From Blautia liquoris (GTDB lineage: Bacteria > Bacillota > Clostridia > Lachnospirales > Lachnospiraceae): a stretch of DNA of 64,000 bases. The stretch is taken from assembly GCF_015159595.1 (NCBI RefSeq), contig NZ_CP063304.1, positions 2,232,001-2,296,000 on the forward strand, written 5' to 3'. The translations under genes were made by a program, and so were the position numbers. This document shows positions 25,894 to 35,180 of this stretch, piece after piece. The stretch's first letter is position 1. The number at the start of each line of letters is the position of its first letter. Below the pieces are notes generated by a model that ran no database searches, was not told the DNA's origin, and worked only from the letters and a program-made list of their open reading frames with translations.

Positions 25894-26093
25894 ATATTAA
25901 TGATGTTGGGGTCAAAAGTAATTTGACCCCTTATGATACACGGATTGTTACGCTCTTCGAGCTCTCACAATCCTACAAACATTCGAAATACACCCTAATC
26001 GGGTTGCTTTCTCATGTTTGTTCGGGTCCCAAGGTCATGCTTTTTCATGCAAGCATGAAACGCAGGACCTTTTGACCCTGGTATCATATTAAT
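25894..26093 (-). repeat. Interspersed palindromic element, copy D, with flanking direct repeats
   Basis: The element (25902-26085, 184 bases) begins GAT...GGGGTCAAAAG and ends CTTTTGACCCTGGTATC, imperfect inverted repeats (about 14 of 18 positions). It is flanked by the 8-bp direct repeat ATATTAAT (25894-25901 and 26086-26093), as expected for a target-site duplication. Inside are the core hairpin and, at 25942-25973, a 32-base hairpin with arms GGATTGT/ACAATCC. Bases 25970-26079 are identical to 7376-7485. The right end supplies the TGA stop of the fucosidase gene. There is no open frame of note, which suggests a non-autonomous MITE-like element or a structured regulatory repeat. Confidence 0.85.
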
Positions 26094-27388
26094 GTAACTT
26101 CAAGAACGGTATCTACATCATCCGGCAGAACCGGATCCGGTCCCAAATTAGCGAAGACAATATCCGGATAATCACTGTGAACCCAGCTTGTGGAGACCGG
26201 AATCTCTGCTCCTGTAGCCAGCCAACGGATCTTCTCGACTTCTTCTTTCCTGATTCCCATAAGCGGAATCGGTCCTATCGTATTCTCGAAAAGATGAAAG
26301 TATAACTTCTTTCCTTTCCTGGTAATCCTTCCATAATCTGGCTTTTCAATCCCGGCTTTTGTGCATCCGTAGATACTTTCACTGTTCTTTTTCATCCATT
26401 TTCCAATCGTCTTTAAGATCGCCATTGACTCTTCGGGTATGTTGCCTCTGGCATCCGGTCCGACATTCAATAGCATGTTCCCACCCTTTGACACACACTC
26501 TACCAGCTTCTTGATCAACATACCGGCAGGTTTGAAATAATGATCGTTCGCACAATAACCCCAGTTATTATTCATAGTGACACAGGCTTCCCAGATCAGA
26601 TCCTTCCCGTTCACATCACAAATTCCGTTCGGAGGAATCATCTGTTCCGGACTCACGAAATCTCCGTGATATGGTTTCGGATTGCCCTCAGCCAGAGAGC
26701 CATGACCTTCACCGCTTACTTCCAGACGGTTGTCGATGACGACGTCCGGCTGCAGGGATCGAACCATATCCATCAGTTTGGTGGCATGCCACTTTTCCCC
26801 TCTCATATCATCATAAGAGAAATCAAACCACAAGACATCCAGTTTCCCATAATTAGTACAAATCTCGCGGACCTGGTTATGCATCAGCTGAAGGTAATTG
26901 TCGAAGTTTCTGTTTTCATTTCCGTATGCGGGATTGTTCCTCATTGGGTGGTTTTTATCCCGGTAATGCGGATAATCCGGGTGATACCAGTCCAGAAGAG
27001 AGAAGTATAATCCGACTTTTAGTCCCTCTGCCCGGACGGCTTCCACGAATTCTGCGACCAGATCCCGTCCGCACTTTGTATTCGTGGATTTAAATTCTGT
27101 ATACTTACTGTCAAACAGACAGAATCCATCATGATGTTTTGCAGTCAGAACTACATACTTCATGCCGGCCTCTTTCGCAGCTTTTGCCCATTTATGTGGG
27201 TCGTAGTCGGTCGGGTTAAATTCATCAAAATACGGCATGTAATCCTCTTTTGGTATCTCCTCTGTGCTGCGTACCCACTCTCCGCGGGCGGGAATCGCAT
27301 ACAGTCCCCAGTGGATAAACATCCCAAATCGGGCATCTTGATACCACTCCATACGCTTCTCGTATTTTGCCAAGTCAAACTGATACAT
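26084..27388 (-). CDS. GH29 alpha-L-fucosidase
   Basis: A 434-residue glycoside hydrolase. Signatures are RFGMFIHWGLYAIPARGEWV at the N-terminus, YVVLTAKHHDGFCLFDSKYT with the invariant HHDG, and LDVLWFDFSYDD, where the Asp of WFDF is the nucleophile. No signal peptide is present, so it hydrolyses imported fucosides in the cytoplasm. The open frame extends to 27529, but GGAGGAGAAGG and homology support the ATG at 27388, which overlaps the end of the upstream ABC ATPase gene by 14 bases. The last codon and TGA stop lie in the end of palindromic element D, so the original C-terminus may have been changed. Confidence 0.93.
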   Translation of the reverse strand: MYQFDLAKYEKRMEWYQDARFGMFIHWGLYAIPARGEWVRSTEEIPKEDYMPYFDEFNPTDYDPHKWAKAAKEAGMKYVVLTAKHHDGFCLFDSKYTEFKSTNTKCGRDLVAEFVEAVRAEGLKVGLYFSLLDWYHPDYPHYRDKNHPMRNNPAYGNENRNFDNYLQLMHNQVREICTNYGKLDVLWFDFSYDDMRGEKWHATKLMDMVRSLQPDVVIDNRLEVSGEGHGSLAEGNPKPYHGDFVSPEQMIPPNGICDVNGKDLIWEACVTMNNNWGYCANDHYFKPAGMLIKKLVECVSKGGNMLLNVGPDARGNIPEESMAILKTIGKWMKKNSESIYGCTKAGIEKPDYGRITRKGKKLYFHLFENTIGPIPLMGIRKEEVEKIRWLATGAEIPVSTSWVHSDYPDIVFANLGPDPVLPDDVDTVLEVTLI

Positions 27389-28379
27389 CCTTCTCCTCCT
27401 TTTCCCCTTCATCAAAGACAGGGTAGTGACATTTGATAAAATGTCCTGTGGAAATTTCACGGGTTTTTGGTCTTTCTTTGATACATCTTTCCTGACAATA
27501 CTTGCATCTTGTGCGGAACAGGCATCCACTGGGCAGATTTGTCGTACTGGGCAGATCTCCCTTCAATATAATCCGGTCTGACTTTTTTGTGGGATCCGGG
27601 ATCGGAACCGCAGAAAGAAGGGCCCTTGTATATGGATGTCTGGGATGATCGAACAGCTCTTTTTTTGAAGCTGTCTCGACAATCGTTCCCAGATACATAA
27701 CGGCAATCCGGTCAGCAATCATTTCCACAACACTTAAATCGTGGGAAATGAACAGATACGTAAGATCGTAATTCTTTTGAAGTCTGCTCATCAGATTTAA
27801 CACCTGAGCCTGTATGGAAACATCCAGTGCCGAAACCGGCTCATCCGCTATAATCAGCTTTGGATGAACGGTCAGCGCTCTGGCAATTCCGATACGTTGT
27901 CTCTGACCACCTGAAAATTCATGAGGAAAGCGTTCCCCATGAGCGGGACTTAACCCCACTACTTTCAGGAGCTCATTTACCTGTTTTTTCCGTTCATTCT
28001 CTGACGAGTCAGTATGAATCAGAAGGGGCTCTGCGATTAGATCCGAAACCCGGATTCTCGGGTTCAGAGAACCATACGGATCCTGGAATATCATCTGAAC
28101 ATCTGCGCGCAGCGGACGCATCTCATTCTCAGTGAGTTTCGTGATATCTTTTCCATTGAACCAGATTTCTCCTGAATCAGGTGTCAAAAGATGATCAATC
28201 AGTCTTCCTGTCGTAGATTTTCCGCATCCGGACTCGCCAACCAGTGCAAATGTCTCCCCGGGCATTATGTCGAATGAAACACCATTAATTGCATGTACCA
28301 CAGGTTTCTTTGAGAAGAACCCTTTTCCTCCTCCAAATGTTTTTATTACATCTTTTACTGATACAAGGGGTTCACTCAT
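27375..28379 (-). CDS. Peptide-type ABC importer ATPase (DppF/OppF)
   Basis: A 334-residue ATP-binding subunit: Walker [13 protein letters not shown], signature SGGQRQRIGIARAL, Walker B LIIADEPVSALD, and the C-terminal oligopeptide/dipeptide extension with a four-cysteine cluster (CLFRTRCKYCQERC). The true ATG at 28379 overlaps the dppD stop as ATGA. It forms the transporter with the genes upstream and is coupled to the fucosidase gene downstream. Confidence 0.94.
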   Translation of the reverse strand: MSEPLVSVKDVIKTFGGGKGFFSKKPVVHAINGVSFDIMPGETFALVGESGCGKSTTGRLIDHLLTPDSGEIWFNGKDITKLTENEMRPLRADVQMIFQDPYGSLNPRIRVSDLIAEPLLIHTDSSENERKKQVNELLKVVGLSPAHGERFPHEFSGGQRQRIGIARALTVHPKLIIADEPVSALDVSIQAQVLNLMSRLQKNYDLTYLFISHDLSVVEMIADRIAVMYLGTIVETASKKELFDHPRHPYTRALLSAVPIPDPTKKSDRIILKGDLPSTTNLPSGCLFRTRCKYCQERCIKERPKTREISTGHFIKCHYPVFDEGEKEEKDVSV

Positions 28380-29377
28380 GCCTTTTTCGCCTCCTTTTCT
28401 TCTGTATCGTGCAGGACACATCTGCACCGTCTGTGCTCTGCCCCCCAAACGGGAGTGAGATCTGGTTCCCTCTCGCGGCAGACATCCATAGCATATCTAC
28501 ACCTTGGGGCGAACTTGCATCCCTCAGGCATCGCCGCCAGATCCGGAACACTTCCCGGAATAGAGGGCAGAGAGGTCACATTGCTCCCCAGAATCGGAAC
28601 TGATTCAATCAGCCCCTGTGTATATGGGTGTTTCGGGGAAGCAAACAATTCCTTCACGGGTGCTTCCTCTACAATTCTGCCGGCGTACATCACAATCACC
28701 CTGCTGCACATCTCTGCAACAACGCCGAGATCATGTGTGATCATCAAAATTCCCGTGTTTCTTTTTTCCTTGATATTTTCCATCAGCTCCAGTATCTGAG
28801 CCTGAATGGTTACATCCAGTGCCGTTGTCGGCTCATCTGCGATCAGAAGATCCGGTTCGCACGACATCGCCATAGCTATCATCACACGCTGGCACATGCC
28901 GCCGGATAATTGATGCGGATAACTGGCAAGCGTCATCTCTGGATCCGGAATCCCAACCAACTTTAGAACATCGAATGCACGCTTATGAGCCTCCTCTTTC
29001 GAAATGTCATTGTGGAGCAAGATAGCTTCTATAATCTGTTTGGATATCCGCATACACGGATTCAGTGAATTCATGGGTTCCTGGAAAATCATAGAGATCT
29101 CATGTCCCCTGATCTTTCTCATCCCCTTTTTATCTGTTTTGAGGATATCGTCTCCATTTAAGAGAACTTCTCCCCCCGATATCTTACTGGTTTTCGGCGG
29201 CAGGAGACGCATCACAGATAGTGAAGTCACAGACTTTCCACATCCTGATTCTCCTACCAGCCCCAGTATCTCCCCCTTATCGATATAAAAGGATACATCA
29301 TTTACAGCGGTTACCCATTCTTTCTCTCGTATAAACTCCGTTCGGAGATTTTTTACATCTAATAATCTTTCAGCCAT
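28376..29377 (-). CDS. Peptide-type ABC importer ATPase (DppD/OppD)
   Basis: A 333-residue ATPase with Walker [12 protein letters not shown], signature [15 protein letters not shown] and Walker [13 protein letters not shown]. The C-terminal Opp/Dpp domain with [14 protein letters not shown] follows, an Fe-S or zinc-like cysteine group common in this subfamily. It pairs with DppF as a heterodimer. The gene starts 10 bases after dppC. Confidence 0.94.
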   Translation of the reverse strand: MAERLLDVKNLRTEFIREKEWVTAVNDVSFYIDKGEILGLVGESGCGKSVTSLSVMRLLPPKTSKISGGEVLLNGDDILKTDKKGMRKIRGHEISMIFQEPMNSLNPCMRISKQIIEAILLHNDISKEEAHKRAFDVLKLVGIPDPEMTLASYPHQLSGGMCQRVMIAMAMSCEPDLLIADEPTTALDVTIQAQILELMENIKEKRNTGILMITHDLGVVAEMCSRVIVMYAGRIVEEAPVKELFASPKHPYTQGLIESVPILGSNVTSLPSIPGSVPDLAAMPEGCKFAPRCRYAMDVCREREPDLTPVWGAEHRRCRCVLHDTEEKEAKKA

Positions 29378-29387
29378 ATCGTTCCTC

Positions 29388-30290
29388 CTAATTCATTCTC
29401 GGATCCAGGGTATCCCGAAGTCCGTCACCTAACAGGTTAAAAGCCAGAACTGTGAGGAAAATCAAAATACCGGGGAACAATACAATATGTGGAGCAGTAT
29501 TCAGGTAATTTCTGCCCTGTGATAACATAGCCCCCCAGTCAGGCTGTGTCACATTAGCTCCAAAGCCCAGGAAACTCAGGGAAGATGCTGCAAGTATTGC
29601 AGTTCCCACCCGCATCGTAAAATTGACAATCACGGACTGGATGGTTCCGGGAAATACATGTATCCACAGAATGCGCCAGTTCTTACATCCGATTGATCTC
29701 GCAACCTCGACATACAGGGATTCCTTTACAGAGATGGTGGCACTCCTTATAATTCGGGCAAATGACGGTACCGTAAAAACAGCAACCGCTATGATGACAT
29801 TCGTAATACCAGGCCCCAGAATTGCAACGATAGCGATTGCAAGCAGAATATCCGGAAACGAAAAAAGTATATCGCAGATCCTCATGATCAGTGAATCAAT
29901 CCATCCGCCATAATATCCTGCAATCAGGCCAAGAATGATACCAAGGGCTGTCCCGACGATTGTCGCTGACAGGGCAGATGCCAAAGAGAGTCTTGTTCCG
30001 ACCAGCAGACGGCTGAAGATATCTCTTCCAAATTCATCGGTTCCCCATATGTGTGCAGACGACGGACCCTGAAGAATACTATTGTAATCTGCCTGATCAG
30101 CATCGTATGGCGCCACGAACGAGCCAGATACGGCCGCCAAAAGAAGCAGTACAATAAAAAACAGAGAGATCACAGCCGTTTTTCTTTTCAAAAACTTCTG
30201 AACAAACTCTTTTCGTCTGCTCTTTTGCACCGGAAGAGCCTCGGCGTCCTCAAATTGGTTCACACTAGTGTTCTTATCTATATCTGACAT
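29388..30290 (-). CDS. Peptide-type ABC importer permease (DppC/OppC)
   Basis: A 300-residue permease with a cytoplasmic N-terminal tail, one early membrane segment (ISLFFIVLLLLAAVSGSFV) and the DppC core. IWGTDEFGRDIFSRLLVGTR and the EAA-like loop VEVARSIGCKNWRILWIHVFP are clear. The C-terminus LLGDGLRDTLDPRM is diagnostic. It works with the DppB-like permease. Confidence 0.95.
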   Translation of the reverse strand: MSDIDKNTSVNQFEDAEALPVQKSRRKEFVQKFLKRKTAVISLFFIVLLLLAAVSGSFVAPYDADQADYNSILQGPSSAHIWGTDEFGRDIFSRLLVGTRLSLASALSATIVGTALGIILGLIAGYYGGWIDSLIMRICDILFSFPDILLAIAIVAILGPGITNVIIAVAVFTVPSFARIIRSATISVKESLYVEVARSIGCKNWRILWIHVFPGTIQSVIVNFTMRVGTAILAASSLSFLGFGANVTQPDWGAMLSQGRNYLNTAPHIVLFPGILIFLTVLAFNLLGDGLRDTLDPRMN

Positions 30291-30300
30291 ACTTCTCCTC

Positions 30301-31221
30301 CTAACTGTAACGAACCTTTGGATTGATTACACCATACAGTAAATCGACAATCAGATTAATGATGATATATTCAAGTGCAAAGAATAAAAGCAAAGCCTGA
30401 ACCACTTTGTAATCTCTAAAGTTGATCGAATCTACCAGAAGACGCCCGACACCCGGTATGGAAAAAACCGTTTCTGCCATAACAGACCCCGAGAGGAGCC
30501 CCCCGACCTGAAGTCCGCCGACTGTCACGATCTCAATCAGAGAGTTCTTGAATGCATGCCTCATGACAACCAGAAATTCCCCAAGCCCTTTCGCACGTGC
30601 TGTGCGGACATAGTCCTCTCGCATCGTCTCCAGCATTGAGGAACGGGTAAACCTTGCCAGAATCGCCATGATCCCTGCTCCTTCTGTAAGTGACGGCAGC
30701 ACATATGCCCTCCAACTTGCAAGCCCTCCCGTAGGAAACCATCCAAGACCCACGGAAAATAGCTGTATCAATTCTAGTCCCAGCCAGAATCCCGGAAGGG
30801 ATATTCCTGATATGGCAATCAGCATAGCAATATAATCGAAAGCCCTTCCCTGCATAACCGCTGACACGATACCCAAAGATACGCCAATAATCACAGCCCA
30901 GATCATGGAGCAGACCGTCAGCATAATTGTGGGCTTGAGTCTGGGTATAATTGTCTGCACGACTGTTTTTCCGTTTTTCACTGAAAGCCCAAGGTCCCCG
31001 GTAAAAAGTCCTTTCATATATTTCCCATACTGGACAAGTAACGGGTCATTCAGTCCCAGCTGCTCTCTTACAAGTTCCACATCCGCCTTTGTTGCATCCT
31101 GCCCTGCAATCTGTCTCGCCGGATCGCCTGGGATCATGTGTATAAACATAAATATTAAAAATGATATGACAATAAGGAGCGGAATTGCACTTAGTATCCT
31201 TTTTATCGCATAGCGTCCCAT
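30301..31221 (-). CDS. Peptide-type ABC importer permease (DppB/OppB)
   Basis: A 306-residue permease with six predicted membrane segments, beginning IKRILSAIPLLIVISFLIFM and HMIPGDPARQIAG. The EAA loop is DYVRTARAKGLGEFLVVMRHA and the C-terminus DLLYGVINPKVRY is typical of DppB. A short hairpin separates it from the binding-protein gene. Confidence 0.95.
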   Translation of the reverse strand: MGRYAIKRILSAIPLLIVISFLIFMFIHMIPGDPARQIAGQDATKADVELVREQLGLNDPLLVQYGKYMKGLFTGDLGLSVKNGKTVVQTIIPRLKPTIMLTVCSMIWAVIIGVSLGIVSAVMQGRAFDYIAMLIAISGISLPGFWLGLELIQLFSVGLGWFPTGGLASWRAYVLPSLTEGAGIMAILARFTRSSMLETMREDYVRTARAKGLGEFLVVMRHAFKNSLIEIVTVGGLQVGGLLSGSVMAETVFSIPGVGRLLVDSINFRDYKVVQALLLFFALEYIIINLIVDLLYGVINPKVRYS

Positions 31222-31243
31222 TCATCTAACCTCCTATTCTAAT

Positions 31244-31272
31244 AGAACTGCCATCATAATAATGGCAGTTCT
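31244..31272 (-). terminator. Hairpin between binding-protein and permease genes
   Basis: An 11-bp perfect stem (AGAACTGCCAT/ATGGCAGTTCT) lies in the 84-base gap. A run of U is missing. Such hairpins usually protect the upstream mRNA or reduce downstream expression, giving more binding protein than permease. Confidence 0.6.
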
Positions 31273-31305
31273 GCATCTAAAACAATCCGTAAATTCGCTG
31301 GGATT

Positions 31306-32982
31306 TTACTGAGCGAGTTTTGCATCAGCAAAATTAAAAGCTCCGTCCGGTGAAACATAGACCCCTGACAAATATGATTTTTCAGCAAAGATAACCTGAT
31401 CATTTCCCAGGAATAACCATGGGCAGTCCTTCCATGCACGCTCCTGCGCATCTGCATAGATCTTTTTCTGATCTTCGGGATCAGCATTCGAAAGACCTTC
31501 ATCCAGATCTTTATCAAAATCCTTGTTGTTGTAATATGCCGTATTCGCACTTACCGGCGGACACATGGTGCTGTAAAGCAGTGAACGCAGAGAGCCATCC
31601 ATTGTGAAATCAGATGCTGACCAGTTGACATACCACATATTGATTTTCGATTCCTCTTTGTCTACATAAATTTTGTCGTTAATAGTTGCCGGTTCCATCG
31701 GCATAACATCCACTTCTATTCCAATCTGCTGAAGCTGCTGTTTAATAAAAGTCATACCTTTGATTTCCTGTGTGGTATTATCACCCCATAACGTCAGCTT
31801 AAATCCGTCCTCGTATCCAGCTTCTTTCATCAGTGCTTTCGCCTCATTCAGATCATATTTATAAGCCGGCTGCTCAACGTAGCCGCTGATGCTCTCAGGA
31901 ACCACAGATGAGGCTGGTTTTCCATAACCGGAATACATCAGCTGAACATATGCATTCTTGTCGATTGCAAGATTCATAGCTTTGCGGACTTTGAGGTCTT
32001 TCAGTTCCGGCTGATCCATGTTCAATGTCACATATCTCATAATATTGGAATCAGATGCTTTTACACTCAGATCATCTGTGCCTTCCACAGCCTTAATCTG
32101 ATCCACCGGCATCGGATATACAAAATCAGCTTCTCCTGTCTGCAGCATTGCAGTACGGGTTCCTGCCTCTGGTGCCTCCTTGATCGTGACTGTATCTACA
32201 CCTGGTTTATCACCCCAGTAATTATCATTACGTTTCAAGGTTGTATGATCTCCCTCTTCCCATTCAACAAAGGTGTAAGGGCCTGTCCCAACCGGATGAT
32301 TCATGATGTCATTCCCATACTGTGCAAGTGCAGCTGGGCTGATAATACAAAACTGGGTCAGGCGATTGATGAACGGACTCCATGGTTTTGTCAGTTTAAA
32401 GATAACGGTATTCGGATCCGGGGTCTCAACACTGGCAACTCGTGGTTCCTCAGAACCGTCATCATTTGTCACGATAAAAGTTCTCCTCTGCCTCAGATCG
32501 TTGTTCTTATCCACAACCCTGTCATAATTTGCCTTGACTGCCTCTGAGTCAAAATCGGTTCCATCATGGAATTTGATTCCTTCATTCAGATGAAAGGTGT
32601 AGGTCAAAGAATCATCTGAAATCTCCCAATCCTTTGCGAGCTGCCCTGCAATTTCATTGTTCTCGTCAAACTTTACAAGGTTCTCATAGACACCCCGGGT
32701 AGCCGATATCGCATTCGTATCCGGAATATTTGCGGGATCCATTGAACTTACACTTCCCTCAATTGCAATCACAAGATCATTGTCTTTTGATTTTGAGTCT
32801 GTATTCTTAGCTTTAACGATGTATCCATCCTTGTCCACTTTTCCATTTTCAGCTGTACTTGCATCTTGGCTGCTGCTGTTGGCAGATGAACTGTTGTTGT
32901 CCTTCTTTCCGCCGCATGCGGCCAGTGAAAACATCATCGTTCCTGCCAGTAAGACTGATATTACCTTTTTGTAATTCTTCAT
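31306..32982 (-). CDS. Family 5 solute-binding lipoprotein (DppA/OppA type)
   Basis: A 558-residue extracellular binding protein. The signal peptide ends in the lipobox LAAC (cysteine near residue 23), followed by a Ser/Asn-rich linker. The SBP-5 fold is seen from VIAIEGSVSSMDPANIPDTN through TYTFHLNEGIKFHDGTDFD, VGTGPYTFVEWEEGD, LKVRKAMNLAIDKNAYVQLM and the C-terminus. Family 5 proteins bind peptides, nickel or sometimes oligosaccharides; the linked fucosidase makes a fucosylated oligosaccharide or glycopeptide plausible here. First gene of its operon. Confidence 0.94.
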   Translation of the reverse strand: MKNYKKVISVLLAGTMMFSLAACGGKKDNNSSSANSSSQDASTAENGKVDKDGYIVKAKNTDSKSKDNDLVIAIEGSVSSMDPANIPDTNAISATRGVYENLVKFDENNEIAGQLAKDWEISDDSLTYTFHLNEGIKFHDGTDFDSEAVKANYDRVVDKNNDLRQRRTFIVTNDDGSEEPRVASVETPDPNTVIFKLTKPWSPFINRLTQFCIISPAALAQYGNDIMNHPVGTGPYTFVEWEEGDHTTLKRNDNYWGDKPGVDTVTIKEAPEAGTRTAMLQTGEADFVYPMPVDQIKAVEGTDDLSVKASDSNIMRYVTLNMDQPELKDLKVRKAMNLAIDKNAYVQLMYSGYGKPASSVVPESISGYVEQPAYKYDLNEAKALMKEAGYEDGFKLTLWGDNTTQEIKGMTFIKQQLQQIGIEVDVMPMEPATINDKIYVDKEESKINMWYVNWSASDFTMDGSLRSLLYSTMCPPVSANTAYYNNKDFDKDLDEGLSNADPEDQKKIYADAQERAWKDCPWLFLGNDQVIFAEKSYLSGVYVSPDGAFNFADAKLAQ

Positions 32983-33130
32983 TCAATCATGCTCCTTCTT
33001 CATAAGGTTAATAAGTATACCTATACGGTGCCGCGTCTCACATCAAGATCATATTGCAAGTTGTCTTTAATCACCCTGCATTTACATGATAAAACACAGT
33101 CAACCGCAAGTATACGTCTCTCACTGTAAG

Positions 33131-33159
33131 ATTATATCAATGTTTATGATAAATATCAA
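33131..33159 (-). promoter_or_regulatory. Sigma-A promoter of the ABC importer-fucosidase operon
   Basis: TTGATA (33154-33159) and TATAAT (33131-33136) on the minus strand are 17 bases apart. The leader to the dppA start is about 140 bases and no obvious hairpin was found in it. The rest of the 310-base gap 32983-33292 holds only this promoter and the hairpin at 33226. Confidence 0.7.
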
Positions 33160-33225
33160 TACATCCAATCGACAAGAATCTGCCCATATTGATCCAATAG
33201 TGTACATGTTTTGAAAGAGAAGTTC

Positions 33226-33247
33226 CTCGATGATTCATATCATCGAG
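33226..33247 (-). terminator. Hairpin downstream of the serine hydrolase gene
   Basis: CTCGATGA and TCATCGAG form a perfect 8-bp stem with a 6-base loop, 46 bases after the serine hydrolase stop. The U-run is weak, so termination efficiency is uncertain. Confidence 0.5.
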
Positions 33248-33292
33248 CGAAATAAATATAAATTCATCCCGGACAGATCATAATTTTTACTG

Positions 33293-34468
33293 TTAAAATG
33301 ATGATCGATATAAAATATTACGTATTTTTCGGATAATTGGGAGCATTCCTGAATCTGTCTGCTGGACGCCTGCAAGAATCGTCATGCGCTCTTTCGGATC
33401 ATTTGAAAAATAGCACCCCAACCATCCATCCCAGCCATATTCCCCAAGGTTTCCCATAGAAAGAGCCTGTCCGGGATCTTTAAGAACTCTCATCAAATTC
33501 CCATAGGTGTGCCCCAGCAGTGCCGGAGCACTTTCCAGTCCCTTTTCCTGTCCGGAGGTAAGCGATCCCTCTGTCATAAACTTTACTGTCTGCTCACTTA
33601 GGATTCTCTTTTCTCTGTAAATACCGCCGTCAAGCAACATAGTGGCAAAAGACGCATAGTCATCCAACGTTGAAACCAGTCCGGCGCCACCGGATTCAAA
33701 CGCATTTTTCTTCGTGACGTCATTTTGGACGCCGAGATTGCAGCCCTTGTATACATTTAAGGTCCCATCCGGTGTACTTTGATAGGGAATCACTACACGG
33801 TCCGCTTTGCTCTTTGGCACATAGAACCCTGTGTCATTCATCTGGAGAGGTTCAAAGATCTCTTTTTGCAAAAAATCCCCGAACTTCATACCGGATACAA
33901 CTTCAATGACGGCGCCAAGTACATCAGCCCCTGAACTATAAAAATATGTTTTTCCCGGCTGATATTTCAGAGGACACTCTCCAATTGCATTGGCTGCCTC
34001 CACAGTAGACACCTGATGATCCGTCCCAAGGTTTGCTATGATCTTATCAAATACCCTTGCTGTCTGTATCTCTGCCTCTCCGTCCGTTCCCGGATAAACC
34101 AATCCGGCCGTCATGTTCAGAAGATCGCGAATAATTGCAGGACGATCAGGCGCAAGCAATTTTTCTTCACTGCAGACCTTCTGATCTCGGAATCCCGGCA
34201 AAAAGTCCGAGACAGGCTGACCCAGATCGAGCAGACCACGTTCCACCAGAATCATTGCTGCAGCTGCCGTCACTGGTTTTGTCATGGAATACAGGCGAAA
34301 GATAGAATTTCTTTGGACTGGCCTCTTATTTTTAACGTCTGCATAACCGTCGCTGCAATAAAGCAGTTCTTCACCATCCTTTATTATTAGCAGATTCATA
34401 CCTGCTATACTGCCAGATACAATCGTCTGATGTACAACCTGTTCGATATCTCTTACTTTACTATGATT
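33293..34468 (-). CDS. Beta-lactamase-fold serine hydrolase (class C/esterase group)
   Basis: A 391-residue penicillin-binding-protein-like hydrolase. The SxxK nucleophile motif is SMTKPVTAA near residue 62, the Tyr-containing motif is YSSGADVLG (YSS) and the region HTYGN provides the HxG-like third motif. There is no signal peptide, so it is an intracellular esterase or peptidase rather than a resistance enzyme. The frame reaches 34498, but GGAGGGAGT before the ATG at 34468 supports the shorter product. Appears to be a single-gene unit. Confidence 0.85.
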   Translation of the reverse strand, partial: NHSKVRDIEQVVHQTIVSGSIAGMNLLIIKDGEELLYCSDGYADVKNKRPVQRNSIFRLYSMTKPVTAAAAMILVERGLLDLGQPVSDFLPGFRDQKVCSEEKLLAPDRPAIIRDLLNMTAGLVYPGTDGEAEIQTARVFDKIIANLGTDHQVSTVEAANAIGECPLKYQPGKTYFYSSGADVLGAVIEVVSGMKFGDFLQKEIFEPLQMNDTGFYVPKSKADRVVIPYQSTPDGTLNVYKGCNLGVQNDVTKKNAFESGGAGLVSTLDDYASFATMLLDGGIYREKRILSEQTVKFMTEGSLTSGQEKGLESAPALLGHTYGNLMRVLKDPGQALSMGNLGEYGWDGWLGCYFSNDPKERMTILAGVQQTDSGMLPIIRKIRNILYRSSF

Positions 34469-34574
34469 CATAATACTCCCTCCTGTTTCCTCTGACACAT
34501 CAAAATCACAACATTTTCTGGTTGAAAATCTGCCTGTTTATCTCTCTTTGTAAGTAGTTCTCATATATATGAAT

Positions 34575-34988
34575 TTATAAAACCATAAATAACGTTCCTG
34601 CCGTGATAAGAGTGCAGCCAATCAACGACTTTGACGTGAAATTTTCATGTAGAAATATAAATGCCAAGATCAAAGTAATCACAACACTCAATTTGTCAAT
34701 CGGAACTACCTTTGATGCATCTCCCATCTGCAATGCTTTATAATAACACATCCATGATGCTCCTGTTGCCAGGCCTGACAAAATCAGGAATGTCCAGCTT
34801 TTATGGCTGATTTCTGATATTCCTCTTTGCGTATTAGTAAGAAAAACCATTCCCCATGCCATAATCAGCACAACCATTGTTCGAATAGCTGTGGCAAGAT
34901 TGGAATTCACTCCTTCAATTCCTACTTTCGCCAAAATAGATGTCAAAGCTGCGAAGACTGCTGATAGTAATGCAAAGACTGCCCACAT
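34575..34988 (-). CDS. Small EamA/DMT-type membrane transporter
   Basis: A 137-residue single EamA unit with four membrane helices (WAVFALLSAVFAALTSILAK to the end LIGCTLITAGTLFMVL). LSGLATGASWMCYYKALQMG and VVPIDKLSVVITLILAFIFL are typical. Half-size DMT proteins act as homodimers. Substrate unknown. Single gene with a good AGGAGG; the 5' region (34989-35180) shows no feature I can support. Confidence 0.85.
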   Translation of the reverse strand: MWAVFALLSAVFAALTSILAKVGIEGVNSNLATAIRTMVVLIMAWGMVFLTNTQRGISEISHKSWTFLILSGLATGASWMCYYKALQMGDASKVVPIDKLSVVITLILAFIFLHENFTSKSLIGCTLITAGTLFMVL

Positions 34989-35180
34989 GTTAAAAATCCT
35001 CCTGTTTCTTCTGATGTATCATCAGTTATTTTGTGCTGTCAGCCTGCCTATATTATAAATAATCCGTTTCAAAAAGTATGTTGACAGTTATATTTCTAAT
35101 TATGATTAGTATATCATGAACGTAATTTCATTGAAAGAACGTTCTGTAATATTTCTCTAAAAAGCCATATTTCCCATCGG

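Noticed and set aside
33293-34468. Beta-lactam resistance gene
   Set aside because: The protein has no signal peptide and resembles esterase-type serine hydrolases; its motifs alone do not support a resistance role.
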